Under the pieces are notes generated by a model. It was not told the DNA's origin. It searched no databases and worked only from the letters and a program-made list of their open reading frames with translations. Of a stretch of DNA of 64,000 bases, positions 8,201-16,275 are shown piece by piece. Within the stretch, counting starts at the first letter, position 1, and each line of letters starts with the position of its first letter. The position numbers and the translations under genes were made by a program. Source of the stretch: Planctomycetaceae bacterium (GTDB lineage: Bacteria > Planctomycetota > Planctomycetia > Planctomycetales > Planctomycetaceae); NCBI GenBank assembly GCA_021732845.1, contig JAKFUF010000080.1:24622-88621 (forward strand), written 5' to 3'.

Positions 8201-11200
8201 GACGTGACTCATGACTGGACCGTAAAGGAGGCCGCCGCGCTGCTCGACGAAGTGACGGCGATCTATGCCAGCCTGCCGGAATGGGTGGAAGAGGAAGACC
8301 GGTTCACGATTGGTCGCGAAGTCCAGGCTGGGCGTCCCCTGCCGGCGGATTTGGAAAATGCGCCATGGGGCGAGGCCAAACCGAATGGCCTGCGAACGGC
8401 GTGGCTGCTTGAGCCACGTGCGGAGCAATATGCCATCGGTGCCCGACTGAGGTCGCGGATTCTCATTCATAACTCGGGTAAGGAAACAATCTTCTTCGTG
8501 GCGAATTCGTTCAACCAGGCGGGAGGCGAGGCACGTGACGCGAAGGGCGCGGAGGTCAAAATGTCCGCCACCTACTGGACAACGATCGGGCAGTTGATCG
8601 TCTTCCGGCTGGCCCCCGGCCAGTACTGCGAACTGACCGCACCAGGAATCTGCGTCGGGACCATGAACAATGACGACGAGGAGTGGTCGGATGTGCGCAT
8701 CGGTGCCTGGATTGAGGCGCAGGCGGGACATGAAGTGACCTTCACACCCGAGCCCGTGTCGGTGAACGGCACGCGCGGTGGGGGTGAGGGCGACCCGAAG
8801 ATGTGGCTCGGATTCATCAAGGAGCGGCTGAGCCTCGACACGCCGCTGCCAGCCGACGCCGCCGAACGCAAGCCGATTCTCGCGCGAGTGACGCTCGACC
8901 TGTTCGGCACGGTTCCGACCGCGGAGGAACTCGCGGCCTTCACGGCTGACGGAGCCACGGCGTTGGATGCGCTGGCGGAACGGCTGGCCCAGCGGACCGG
9001 CACCACCCCCTTCACGGGTAGCTTGCAGGGTGGAGCGACCAAGTTTCGCGTGGTGGCCAATGATGCGGAGGCGGCGAGCAAGCCACGGGTCTGTGTCGGG
9101 CCGGGGAACCGCACGCTCGGCGGGAATGCGCGGCTCGTGATCGTGCAGAAGCCGGTGGGCGACCGCCGGGTGAACGAGGCGCACATCAAGTTTTCTCAGC
9201 CCGACCCGGAAGCCGCGCGGCCCCCCGAAGCGTATGCGATCAAGCTTCCCGATGGACACCTGACCTGGGCCATTGCGTGGGAACGGGGCTCCAAGGTGCT
9301 GTGGGTCGCGGAGAAAGGCCGTGTTCGCAGTTACCGCTTCGGTGTTCCGCATAAAGTGCTGGAGGCGCGCTTTGAGCCCGGCAGCATCATTGATGTGCCG
9401 GAGCAGTTCTACCCGATCGGTTGGCAGAGCGACAAAAGCACGCTGTGGCTCACTCAAAAAGGGATCCTCCACACCTACGACTTCTCCTTCCCCGGGCAGC
9501 GGCGCGATTCGCGGTATGAGGCCGGAGCGCGGATTCAGATCCCCGAGGAATTTCGCCCAGGACAGGCTCCGAAGCCTGACGAATCGAAAAAGGAGGGTGC
9601 CGAAGCGAAGCGCGTACTCCCACAACGGACGCATTTTTTCAACAAACAGCACTCAGCCGTCGGCGTGATGACCGGCAACGAAGTGAAATTTGTCATCGCC
9701 TATGCGGGCTTCCTGTCCTCGGGCATGCAGAGTTGGGAACGCGGCGATCCCGCCGCTGGCTGGGGGTTCGACGGCTTCTTGTATCTCATCGACCAAGAGA
9801 AGACGCGCACGGCGGGCAAGAACGTGGACAAGCGGCGGTTCACCGTCAAATTCACCTCGGACGCTCCGGACACGTTGTTTCTCGATGGAAAGCCATACGA
9901 CCTGACGCAGCCAGGGCGGGTGTTCGTCCTCTTCGACACCGGCGAACCACAGCGGAGCGAGCGAACATTGCCGTTGCAGGACCAGGGCGACCTCGTGGCG
10001 ATCGGCAAGCTCATTGAAGTCGAACGCGATCAACGCTTCTCGCTGTCCCATGCCACGCAGGAATTCAACCAGGAGAACAACCGGCTTGGCATCGGGCTCG
10101 ATCAACCACCACTGACAGAGGACGAAGTTGTCGCGGCGATCAAGCAGAGCAAATGGGAGATCAAATCGAATCGGCTCAACGAAAAGGAGATCGCCGCGTT
10201 CAAGACGGTGACTGAGACGCGTCTTCTGCCAGAAGGCTCCTATTTCCAGGCATGGACGAACGACCAGCACGAGACGCTGCTCGTCAAAAACTACTGGCTG
10301 GTCGAACTCTACGTGCCCGCGATGGGTCACGACGGATTCGTCGGCTTCGTGATTCGCCACACCAAGCTGGCGGACGAAAAGATTGATCCGAAGTTCATCG
10401 CGTGGGGCCGACCAGATGCCGATGGGTTGTCGCTTGGGATCTGTCTCACACCGCGGAAAACCCAGTACCAGGTCGGCGAGCGCGTCCGCTTGCGGCTGTT
10501 CGTGCGCAACGACAGCCAGAAGTTTGTCGAGACAACCTGGGCCAACACCACCCACCCGATGCCGGACGATTTCTCCGTCACCGACGAAGCCGGCGCGAAG
10601 GTCGCCGTGCACATCGCCCACGACCAATGGCGACACCCGTGGCTCTCGGGCTACATCGAAGGCGGAATCGCGGCCGGAGACATCCACGCCTTCAACGTCC
10701 CCTACGAAATCAGCATCGGTGGGGGGAAATCCGCCGAGGCCAATAAGTTGATTGGGCGCATCATTGAGGCCCGCGCGGGCCAGACATTGAACCTCAAGGT
10801 TCGCTCAGCCATTGGAAGCGAGCGCACGCCCGGCGCCAACGAGCTGGCCCCGGAATCGGGAAGCGTCGCGTTTCAGGTCGCACCGCGATCAGGCACGCCA
10901 GCGAACGACAATGCCGGCGTCCAGTCGGTTCCGCCTCGTTTGGAGTTCCGGATCGTGGCTCAACCCGCCGACGGCAAGGCTGGGCCACGCGCGCCGGCGG
11001 ACTACCAAACGCGGGACTACCCCGGCAACTCGGTCATCGGGCGGATGGTGGCCAAAGACAAAGGCTTCATCTGGGTTGAAGCCGTTGGGTTCACCGACGA
11101 GCCGCTTCCCGAACAGCCCGTCGAGCGGCTGCGTGGCGGCAAGATCCGCGAGGTCTTGCTGGCCGACACGCCCGAACATGTCCTGTCCTTCAACGGCAAG

Positions 11201-11464
11201 TGGTCCATTGTAGACTGCCGAGTCGTGCCCGATGAAAACGGCGGCGACCGCTTCCGCATCGAGGTCAAACTCAACGCGGCGGGCGGCGAGGCGCTGCGGA
11301 AACTCACAAAGTCACACCCTGGTCAGCCCTTGGCCATTGTTGTCGAAAACAGAGTCCTCACCGCCCCCGTGATCAACAGTGAGATCGGGCGGGACATCGC
11401 CATCACGGGAAGATTCACTCGCGAGCAGGCGGAGAAAATCGCGGCAGTGCTGCGGCCGCGCTGA
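5246..11464 (+). CDS. giant BlaR1-type M56 metallopeptidase with repeated extracytoplasmic modules and SecD-head tail
   Basis: 2072 residues. The first ~375 form the M56 sensor-protease. Membrane helices lie at about 12-40, 49-72, 151-176 and 341-372. The zinc motif HELAH is at 253-257 and a downstream ligand region EREHCCDD at about 292-299. A very long extracytoplasmic part follows, with four copies of a module starting W-G-x(n)-GL and running into a beta-rich segment with a G..l.l.v.N core. These begin near nucleotides 6463, 7104, 8361 and 10400. Around 8801-9000 there is a segment resembling the DUF1549 (PSCyt2) motif: RVTLDLFGTVPTAEELAAF. The C-terminus (about 11185-11461) resembles the SecD/SecF P1 head, with GQPLAIVVENRVLTAPVI and ITGRFTREQAEKIA. 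Start ATG has AAAGGTGAACC ahead. It is likely cleaved or activated on ligand sensing and then acts on the upstream BlaI-type repressor. Confidence 0.9.
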   Translation: MSSLLRTLEMSAIEALGWALLHFLWQGTLVAALTTGLLFAMRRASAGSRYLVLCGMLALMVACPVASWSWIAATLPATDRKVASRETPLAGTSPSPIVPRMVELDGAVSEPPRGEAMPQLRDQIEGERLGNPGRVAVANDARFQTALRMIEPALPWFVAAWLTGVSILSLRLLVGWRTVHRLRSVAVTPAAEAWQARMRDLAARLRVTRTVRLVESALVDVPTVIGWLRPMILVPASALTGLTPRELEAILAHELAHVRRHDYLVNLMQTVIETLLFYHPAVWWLSGRIREEREHCCDDLAVEACGSRLAFAQALTTMEELRSRDIRHRPAALALAADGGSLLARIRRLALGSAADARRSNWWGASLISLAFVAVLGVAAYIAAAAAADQPNQPNAETAIESKLDPEWGPVVNGLRMRVVPVLATMDENAIDVTQRVSKFESPNDVALAVEIENVSDEPVKLAGTRYGDNFGNAKGKSNSDRFGQYLFAIDYLSANDEPIERPEVSSVGGPRAVDGVLLETVEPKQKLRVLLRPARWMSVLSQRPLLGKQRAVARYLGISPSGKEPAPQHPVDEIVAPAVEFEVRGPGYRSTQAPLPGLGEEDVARNADGTDVDPGKFLVWGEVTNGLRAALEIVPEEGRQMLSHGTKPMLKLHVQNVGEQTVSLASLTRLPELLTTVTNDKSEAIPFQGHLSTGVTPAVRIVLKPRQTVTFDAGSLGLAVTKARAEAFERPTMRTLVAPSGKYSLQAVERFGLSFQMRDGNGQLFAPLERDWKGELKTGVATVNISNEIIDCEIVDAVTGQLISDTTTSFGFIKPKSENAPEERVGLMAWGPKGPGRIYFSIPDQIMQRPDREELEVQWGTGNHPDYENYAPAERIPLKQFFTVGPKAAREALSKIKLTPKAQAAKPVAAVDAKAEVNPKGEAEPLPKGEAAQTLFKTWKRGARINGNIPGGALGPLVRVMTNFVKHNPTHEAAPKFTELLKRIDVTHDWTVKEAAALLDEVTAIYASLPEWVEEEDRFTIGREVQAGRPLPADLENAPWGEAKPNGLRTAWLLEPRAEQYAIGARLRSRILIHNSGKETIFFVANSFNQAGGEARDAKGAEVKMSATYWTTIGQLIVFRLAPGQYCELTAPGICVGTMNNDDEEWSDVRIGAWIEAQAGHEVTFTPEPVSVNGTRGGGEGDPKMWLGFIKERLSLDTPLPADAAERKPILARVTLDLFGTVPTAEELAAFTADGATALDALAERLAQRTGTTPFTGSLQGGATKFRVVANDAEAASKPRVCVGPGNRTLGGNARLVIVQKPVGDRRVNEAHIKFSQPDPEAARPPEAYAIKLPDGHLTWAIAWERGSKVLWVAEKGRVRSYRFGVPHKVLEARFEPGSIIDVPEQFYPIGWQSDKSTLWLTQKGILHTYDFSFPGQRRDSRYEAGARIQIPEEFRPGQAPKPDESKKEGAEAKRVLPQRTHFFNKQHSAVGVMTGNEVKFVIAYAGFLSSGMQSWERGDPAAGWGFDGFLYLIDQEKTRTAGKNVDKRRFTVKFTSDAPDTLFLDGKPYDLTQPGRVFVLFDTGEPQRSERTLPLQDQGDLVAIGKLIEVERDQRFSLSHATQEFNQENNRLGIGLDQPPLTEDEVVAAIKQSKWEIKSNRLNEKEIAAFKTVTETRLLPEGSYFQAWTNDQHETLLVKNYWLVELYVPAMGHDGFVGFVIRHTKLADEKIDPKFIAWGRPDADGLSLGICLTPRKTQYQVGERVRLRLFVRNDSQKFVETTWANTTHPMPDDFSVTDEAGAKVAVHIAHDQWRHPWLSGYIEGGIAAGDIHAFNVPYEISIGGGKSAEANKLIGRIIEARAGQTLNLKVRSAIGSERTPGANELAPESGSVAFQVAPRSGTPANDNAGVQSVPPRLEFRIVAQPADGKAGPRAPADYQTRDYPGNSVIGRMVAKDKGFIWVEAVGFTDEPLPEQPVERLRGGKIREVLLADTPEHVLSFNGKWSIVDCRVVPDENGGDRFRIEVKLNAAGGEALRKLTKSHPGQPLAIVVENRVLTAPVINSEIGRDIAITGRFTREQAEKIAAVLRPR

Positions 11465-11556
11465 CCAAGCCAAACCGCCCGCAGACGCCTCGACTGACAG
11501 AGTTTTGAGGAACTTGCCGGTCAAACGGCCGACGGCTACGATCACGCCGTGTGCTC

Positions 11557-12735
11557 ATGACGGTTCGACCGCATGATTCCTCTTCCCTCCCACTCGATCG
11601 GTGGACCGTGACCAGCCTGCAGTATGCCCAGGAGCTTGTGCGGTTCGAGTCGACCAGCGTGCTTTCAAACGTCGCGGTGACGGACCACGTTGAGTCTGTG
11701 CTGCGAAGCCTGGGCTTCGACACGGAACGCGTCGACTACGACGACGAGCACGGAGTTCGCAAAGCAAACGTGATTGGCAAGAAGGGGCCGGGCACGGGCG
11801 GAATGGCCTATTTTGGCCACACCGACGTGGTTCCGGCCAAGCCGTGGTTATTTCCCGATCACGGTCCCTTCGTCCCAACCATCAAGGAGGGCCGCCTTTA
11901 CGGGCGGGGAAGCTGCGACATGAAAGGATCTGTCGCCTGCATGCTGGCCGCGGCCGCTGCAGTTTCCGCCGGCCAGTTGCGGAAACCGGTGTACATCACC
12001 TGCACGGCCGACGAGGAGATTGGTTTCGCGGGTGCGGAAAATGTCGCCAGACGGTCTCAGTTGTTTCGCGAGATGGTGGCGGGCCAGTCCCATGGAGTGA
12101 TCGGCGAGCCAACCCTGCTGGAAGTGGTGCATGCCCACAAGGGCATCTACGGTTTTGTCGCCACCTCACGTGGAATCGCGGCACATTCGAGCAGCAAACG
12201 CGGGCGCAATGCCAATCTGGCGATGATTCCGTTCTTGGCCGAAATGAAGGCCATTCATGATGAGCTGGAAACCGAACTGTTCTGGCGGCATGGCGAGTTT
12301 GACCCGCCGACGATGTGCTGGAACATTGGCATCAATGATCACACCTCTGCCGTCAACATCACGGCGCCACAGAGTGTCTGCACGGTCTACTTCCGCCCCA
12401 TGCCGGGGCAGGATGTCGAACCGCTGCTGCAGCGTGCCGAGGCTGCCGCCAAAAAGCACGGGTTGGACTTTGAAGTTCGCTGCCGCGGGCTGCCGGTTTA
12501 CGTCGACCCAAACAGCGAGTTCGTTCAGGATGTGCTCAAGATTGCCGGTCAGCCCGCCGCCCGCACCGTCGCCTATGGCACCGACGGCGGCATGTTCCAT
12601 GAACTGTCGCAACTCGTGGTGCTGGGGCCAGGTTCGATCGCCCAGGCGCACACGCACGACGAATGGATCGACCTGTCACAGCTTGAACAGGGCACCGCCC
12701 TGTATTCCCGCCTGATTGAGCATTGGTGCTTTTGA
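11557..12735 (+). CDS. M20-family peptidase/deacylase (ArgE/DapE-like)
   Basis: About 392 residues with the di-zinc M20 pattern in order: YFGHTDVVPA (first metal His-x-Asp), GRGSCDMKGSVA (bridging Asp), CTADEEIGF (catalytic Glu-Glu) and GEPTLLEVVHAHKG (metal Glu and substrate loop). A late His lies in AQAHTHDEWI. Family members hydrolyse N-acyl amino acids such as acetylornithine or succinyl-diaminopimelate, and others are dipeptidases. Sequence alone does not decide between them, and no arginine or lysine pathway genes are adjacent. GTG at 11551 and ATG at 11557 are both possible starts; I chose the ATG. It lies 90 bases after the giant peptidase gene, and a functional link is not evident. 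Confidence 0.88.
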   Translation: MTVRPHDSSSLPLDRWTVTSLQYAQELVRFESTSVLSNVAVTDHVESVLRSLGFDTERVDYDDEHGVRKANVIGKKGPGTGGMAYFGHTDVVPAKPWLFPDHGPFVPTIKEGRLYGRGSCDMKGSVACMLAAAAAVSAGQLRKPVYITCTADEEIGFAGAENVARRSQLFREMVAGQSHGVIGEPTLLEVVHAHKGIYGFVATSRGIAAHSSSKRGRNANLAMIPFLAEMKAIHDELETELFWRHGEFDPPTMCWNIGINDHTSAVNITAPQSVCTVYFRPMPGQDVEPLLQRAEAAAKKHGLDFEVRCRGLPVYVDPNSEFVQDVLKIAGQPAARTVAYGTDGGMFHELSQLVVLGPGSIAQAHTHDEWIDLSQLEQGTALYSRLIEHWCF

Positions 12736-12887
12736 GTGGGCTTCCCTGTTGCTGGAGGAGCCGGCAAACCATGCGGCGCTGCCGTAGATGGTGCCACGCA
12801 CAACATTCCCCTTGCAGCACACCACGAAATTGCACATAGTCCCCCCCCGAAACAGGATGTTCCGTTCGGCTTCAGGAGAGTCTGCCG

Positions 12888-14054
12888 ATGTTGCGTACAT
12901 GGATGTTGTCATTGCTGGCTGTGTGCCTGCTGGGTGCGGACGCCCCCCCAACCGAACTGATGGTCGGGCAGATGGCCCCGAAGCTCGCGGTGCAGGAGTT
13001 CGTCAAAGGCGAACCTGTCGCGAAGTTTGAAAAGGGTGAGGTTTACGTCATCGAGTTCTGGGCCACATGGTGTGGTCCCTGCGTCCAGAGCATTCCCCTG
13101 CTGACGGAACTTCAGCACAAGTTCCCCAAGGTGAAGTTCATCGGCATCGACGTGCTGGAAAACGACCTCGACACCGTGCGTGAGTTCGTGGCCAAGCAGA
13201 AAACGAAGATGGATTACCGGGTCGCGATCGACAAGCCCGGCCCGATGGGCGAGGAAGTCCCCGGAAGCATGGCCAAAGGCTGGATTGAAGCCAGCTATCG
13301 TCAGGGCATTCCGGCCACCTTCGTCATTGATCAGACGGGCAAAGTCGCCTGGATCGGCCATCCGTTTGAACTCGAGAAGCCCCTGCAGCAGATCGTGAAC
13401 GGAAAGTGGGATCTGGCCGCCGCCGCGAAGAGGCATGCGGAAGAGGTGATCCCCATTCGCGAAAAGACGATCCTCGAACGCAAATTCGCCAAAGCACGCG
13501 AGAATGGTGGCACGCCAGCCGATCTGGTGCGTGTCCTGGACGCAAGTTTTGAACGCTATCCCCCTCTGCAAAGTGAGTACGGTTCGCTCAAGATCATCCT
13601 GCTGATGGGTGACCCGGCCACCCGGCCCGATGCGGTTGAGTATGGCAAATACCTCATCACCGAAGTGCATCAAGAGAACCTCGTGGGTCTGGCCGACATG
13701 GCGATCGCCATTCTCAATCAGGCTGACGGCACCCCCCGGAAAGTCCACCCGGAAATCGCCCGACTGGCCCTGCTGGCAGTGCAGACGGCCCAAAAGGTTC
13801 CCGGCGACCGTGAGCCTGAAGACAACGCCGGCCTCGCCGACCTGCTGGCGCAGTGCTACTACGCCCTCGGCGATTTTCCCAAGGCGGTCGCCACCCAGCG
13901 GCAGGCACTGAAGCTGGCGGAGAAGACCCATCTGGAAGACGACGAGGACATGCTTGCCCGCATGAAACGCTACGATCAGGCCGCCGCCGCGGCTCCCAAG
14001 GCGGCGGGAGTTCCCAAAGCCGCCGGGACCGCGAAACCGGCCACGCGTCGATAG
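12888..14054 (+). CDS. secreted TlpA-like thioredoxin protein with helical repeat tail
   Basis: 388 residues. A short signal peptide (MLRTWMLSLLAVCLLGADA) is followed by a redoxin/TlpA domain at about 22-165. It has the active-site motif WCGPC (61-65) in EFWATWCGPC, the family's cis-Pro region GIPATFVID and the bulge GKVAWIG. The C-terminal half is helical and TPR-like (EDNAGLADLLAQCYYALGDF, ATQRQALKLAEKT), ending in an Ala/Pro-rich tail. Such proteins act as thiol-disulfide reductases outside the cytoplasm. The repeat tail may bind a partner. A GC-rich hairpin (14076-14107) follows the stop codon. Confidence 0.88.
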   Translation: MLRTWMLSLLAVCLLGADAPPTELMVGQMAPKLAVQEFVKGEPVAKFEKGEVYVIEFWATWCGPCVQSIPLLTELQHKFPKVKFIGIDVLENDLDTVREFVAKQKTKMDYRVAIDKPGPMGEEVPGSMAKGWIEASYRQGIPATFVIDQTGKVAWIGHPFELEKPLQQIVNGKWDLAAAAKRHAEEVIPIREKTILERKFAKARENGGTPADLVRVLDASFERYPPLQSEYGSLKIILLMGDPATRPDAVEYGKYLITEVHQENLVGLADMAIAILNQADGTPRKVHPEIARLALLAVQTAQKVPGDREPEDNAGLADLLAQCYYALGDFPKAVATQRQALKLAEKTHLEDDEDMLARMKRYDQAAAAAPKAAGVPKAAGTAKPATRR

Positions 14055-14075
14055 GCCGAATCTTCAGAATTTGAC

Positions 14076-14107
14076 CACAGAGGCGCGGCGAAATCCGCGC
14101 CTCCGTG
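14076..14107 (+). terminator. GC-rich hairpin after the thioredoxin gene
   Basis: Stem GAGGCGCGG (14080-14088) and CCGCGCCTC (14095-14103) with a 6-base loop, extended by CAC/GTG beyond one mismatch. It starts 22 bases after the stop codon. There is no clear T-tract, so it could terminate poorly or act as an mRNA 3' stabiliser. Confidence 0.5.
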
Positions 14108-14279
14108 CATTTGGCCCGATTGAAGTTGTGCAACAGAAATCCACGACTGCACCGAAACGAAAGTTCGCGGGAGATGCTGCTTGACGACGGTCGCCACGCG
14201 CTTGAATAATCGCCAGATCTTGTCGGTGTTTGAGGCTTCGAAAGTCGCTCACGCCTGATCCCTCTCGAATCGCACCCCT

Positions 14280-16097
14280 ATGGACTACGAGCTTCTCAAA
14301 CGGCGCGGTGCGTTGAATGACGGGCCATCCAATCTGGATGAAGCGGTGGCGGAGTGGGTCAGCGCGCCTGCTACCCCGAAAGAGCCATCGCTCTTGGCGG
14401 TCGACACCTTGAGCGGGGAGATTCCGAGCGAGTTGCTGGCTCGCATTCCAGAGTCCATTTGCCGCGAGAACCTCTGCTTCCCCATCGCCGCCAAGGACGA
14501 CCGGCTGTACGTCGCCGCGATTGACGCCGACGACCTGGCGCTGAAGGACAAGTTGACGTTCGTCCTCGGTGCTGATGTGCGGCTGTTGGCGGCACCAGCG
14601 GAGAAGATCAAGGCGGCGATCAACCGCCACTATACTGATGACAGGCTGACATCCGTCGACTCGATGCTCTGCGAGTTCACGGAGACTGCTGTCGATTTTT
14701 GCGAGACCGAATCCTCCGACTCAACCAGCGACTCGCTCCCGCGCCCGGTGCGACCTCCCCTGTTTGCAGCACCTAATGCCTCCGCGACCTCCCACGTCAA
14801 AAGACGGGCGATCGCCGCGTCTGCCGGTGTTGAACACCGCCTTCCATCGGAATCGAGGACCAGCATGTTCCATTACACGATCCCCGAAGGCTGGCGCGTC
14901 TTGCGGACCCTGCCCAATGGGGCTCGTGAAGTCCTGATTGGCCCGCGCCGTGTGTTTCGCGGTTGGTCGGAATTCCTGGTGATGGCCCACCATGTGGCTC
15001 ACCCCGGCGACTACCTGATCGTCCGCTTTCGCGATGGGCATCAGGAACACCGGATTGGTCCGGCCGAAGTCTGGGAAGACCCGCGTATTCATGACCGGAT
15101 CGAACGCGCTGAAGGGCTGCAGATCGACTCCAAGGAGGCGATTGTGGTCTATTCTCATACGGGAGCCACGGATCAGCAGCCGACCGCGACGAACCGCCGC
15201 ATTGTCTACGGTCCAAACCTGTTTGTGCCCCAACCCGGCGAATGGCTGCACACCTTTTCTTGGCATGCCTCCAAAGGCGGGTCCAAGGGGGTCGAGAAAA
15301 CCCCGAACGGTCTGGTCTTCCAAAAACTGTGGCTCATGCCCGACCAGATGTATCACGATGTCCACGATGTTCGCACATCCGATGACGCGGTGCTGACCAT
15401 CCGGCTGATGATCTTCTTTGAACTCGTGAACATCGAATTGATGCTGGATGCGACGCACGACCCGATTGGCGATTTCGTCAACGCCGCGACCGCCGATGTC
15501 GTGGAGTTCACGGGTCGCTACGACTTTGAAGCGTTCAAGCACAACACCGAAAAACTGAACCAGATCGGTACGTATCAGCAGTTGGCCAGTCGTGCCAAGC
15601 AGATCGGCTACCACATCCACACCGTGGTCTACCGTGGATATGGTGCGGCCAGCTCACTCCAGCAGATGCACAATCAGGCGATCGAAGCCCGCACAAAACT
15701 CCAGTTGGACCGGGCCACCGAGCAGCAGGCGCAGGAACTGGAAAGCTACCGGCTGGAAAGCCAGTTGGCCCGCGCTGCCAAACGGCGTTCAGAACAGGCG
15801 AACGAAGTGGCGCACGATCTCGAACTCAACCACCTGCGGGCCAAGAACGAGCTGGAGATCAAGGAAACCCAGCAGGCGTTCGATCGCCACCAGCGGCTGG
15901 AGGACGCCAAGGCGCGTGACACCGTGGAGCGGATGTCCGCCGCACAGAAGCAGGCCCACCTGGCCTCACTGCGCGAGATGGGGGTCGAGTTAACATCCTA
16001 CCTCACGCAGAACCGGGCCGACCAAGTCTTCGAGTTCCGCGGCCAGGCCGCGCCGCATGTGCACCTGGATCCGCCGAAGCTGGCGAAAAAAGGGTAG
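14280..16097 (+). CDS. fusion of GspE N-terminal (MshEN-like) domain to SPFH/band-7-like protein
   Basis: 605 residues. Residues 1-120 resemble the N-terminal domain of type II secretion/type IV pilus ATPases: ARIPESICRENLCFPIAA, LYVAAIDADD and INRHY at the end. A low-complexity linker (about 125-195) follows. The rest starts with a beta-rich part (MFHYTIPEGWRVLRTL; GPAEVWEDPR) and continues with an SPFH-like core (LTIRLMIFFELVNIELML; FVNAATADVVEFTGRY). From about residue 470 there is a long Gln/Glu/Arg-rich coiled coil (QAIEARTKLQLDRATEQQAQ), as in stomatins, flotillins and vault-like proteins. No ATPase domain follows the GspE-type part. The protein may scaffold a membrane or a large oligomer; the cargo is unknown. 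It is convergent with the PAP2/GT2 gene. Confidence 0.75.
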   Translation: MDYELLKRRGALNDGPSNLDEAVAEWVSAPATPKEPSLLAVDTLSGEIPSELLARIPESICRENLCFPIAAKDDRLYVAAIDADDLALKDKLTFVLGADVRLLAAPAEKIKAAINRHYTDDRLTSVDSMLCEFTETAVDFCETESSDSTSDSLPRPVRPPLFAAPNASATSHVKRRAIAASAGVEHRLPSESRTSMFHYTIPEGWRVLRTLPNGAREVLIGPRRVFRGWSEFLVMAHHVAHPGDYLIVRFRDGHQEHRIGPAEVWEDPRIHDRIERAEGLQIDSKEAIVVYSHTGATDQQPTATNRRIVYGPNLFVPQPGEWLHTFSWHASKGGSKGVEKTPNGLVFQKLWLMPDQMYHDVHDVRTSDDAVLTIRLMIFFELVNIELMLDATHDPIGDFVNAATADVVEFTGRYDFEAFKHNTEKLNQIGTYQQLASRAKQIGYHIHTVVYRGYGAASSLQQMHNQAIEARTKLQLDRATEQQAQELESYRLESQLARAAKRRSEQANEVAHDLELNHLRAKNELEIKETQQAFDRHQRLEDAKARDTVERMSAAQKQAHLASLREMGVELTSYLTQNRADQVFEFRGQAAPHVHLDPPKLAKKG

Positions 16098-16108
16098 CGA
16101 GCCACGGA

Positions 16109-16268
16109 CTGGGACGGCCATCCTACGGGAGTTTGTAGAATGGCCTTCCTAGGCCGTTTGGTGGGCGGTTGACGTTCGCTGGGCAGAACATCTCGGATTG
16201 GCCAAATCGATTGGCGAATGGAGAATCAACCGTCCATCGGGACGGCCTCGGAAGGCCATCCTACGGTG
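16109..16268. repeat. inverted repeat between convergent genes
   Basis: The 23-base arm at 16135-16157 (starts GTAGAATGGCC) pairs with 16242-16264 (ends AAGGCCATCCTAC) with two mismatches. A third partial copy, GGCCATCCTACGG, lies at about 16115-16127. It separates the ends of two convergent genes and could act as a bidirectional terminator or a dispersed repeat. Confidence 0.65.
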
Positions 16269-16275
16269 TGGGCGA

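Noticed and set aside
7697..9652. Long open frame on the minus strand opposite the BlaR1-type gene
   Set aside because: High-GC genes often leave long antisense frames; this one has no family motifs and lies wholly within a well-supported gene.
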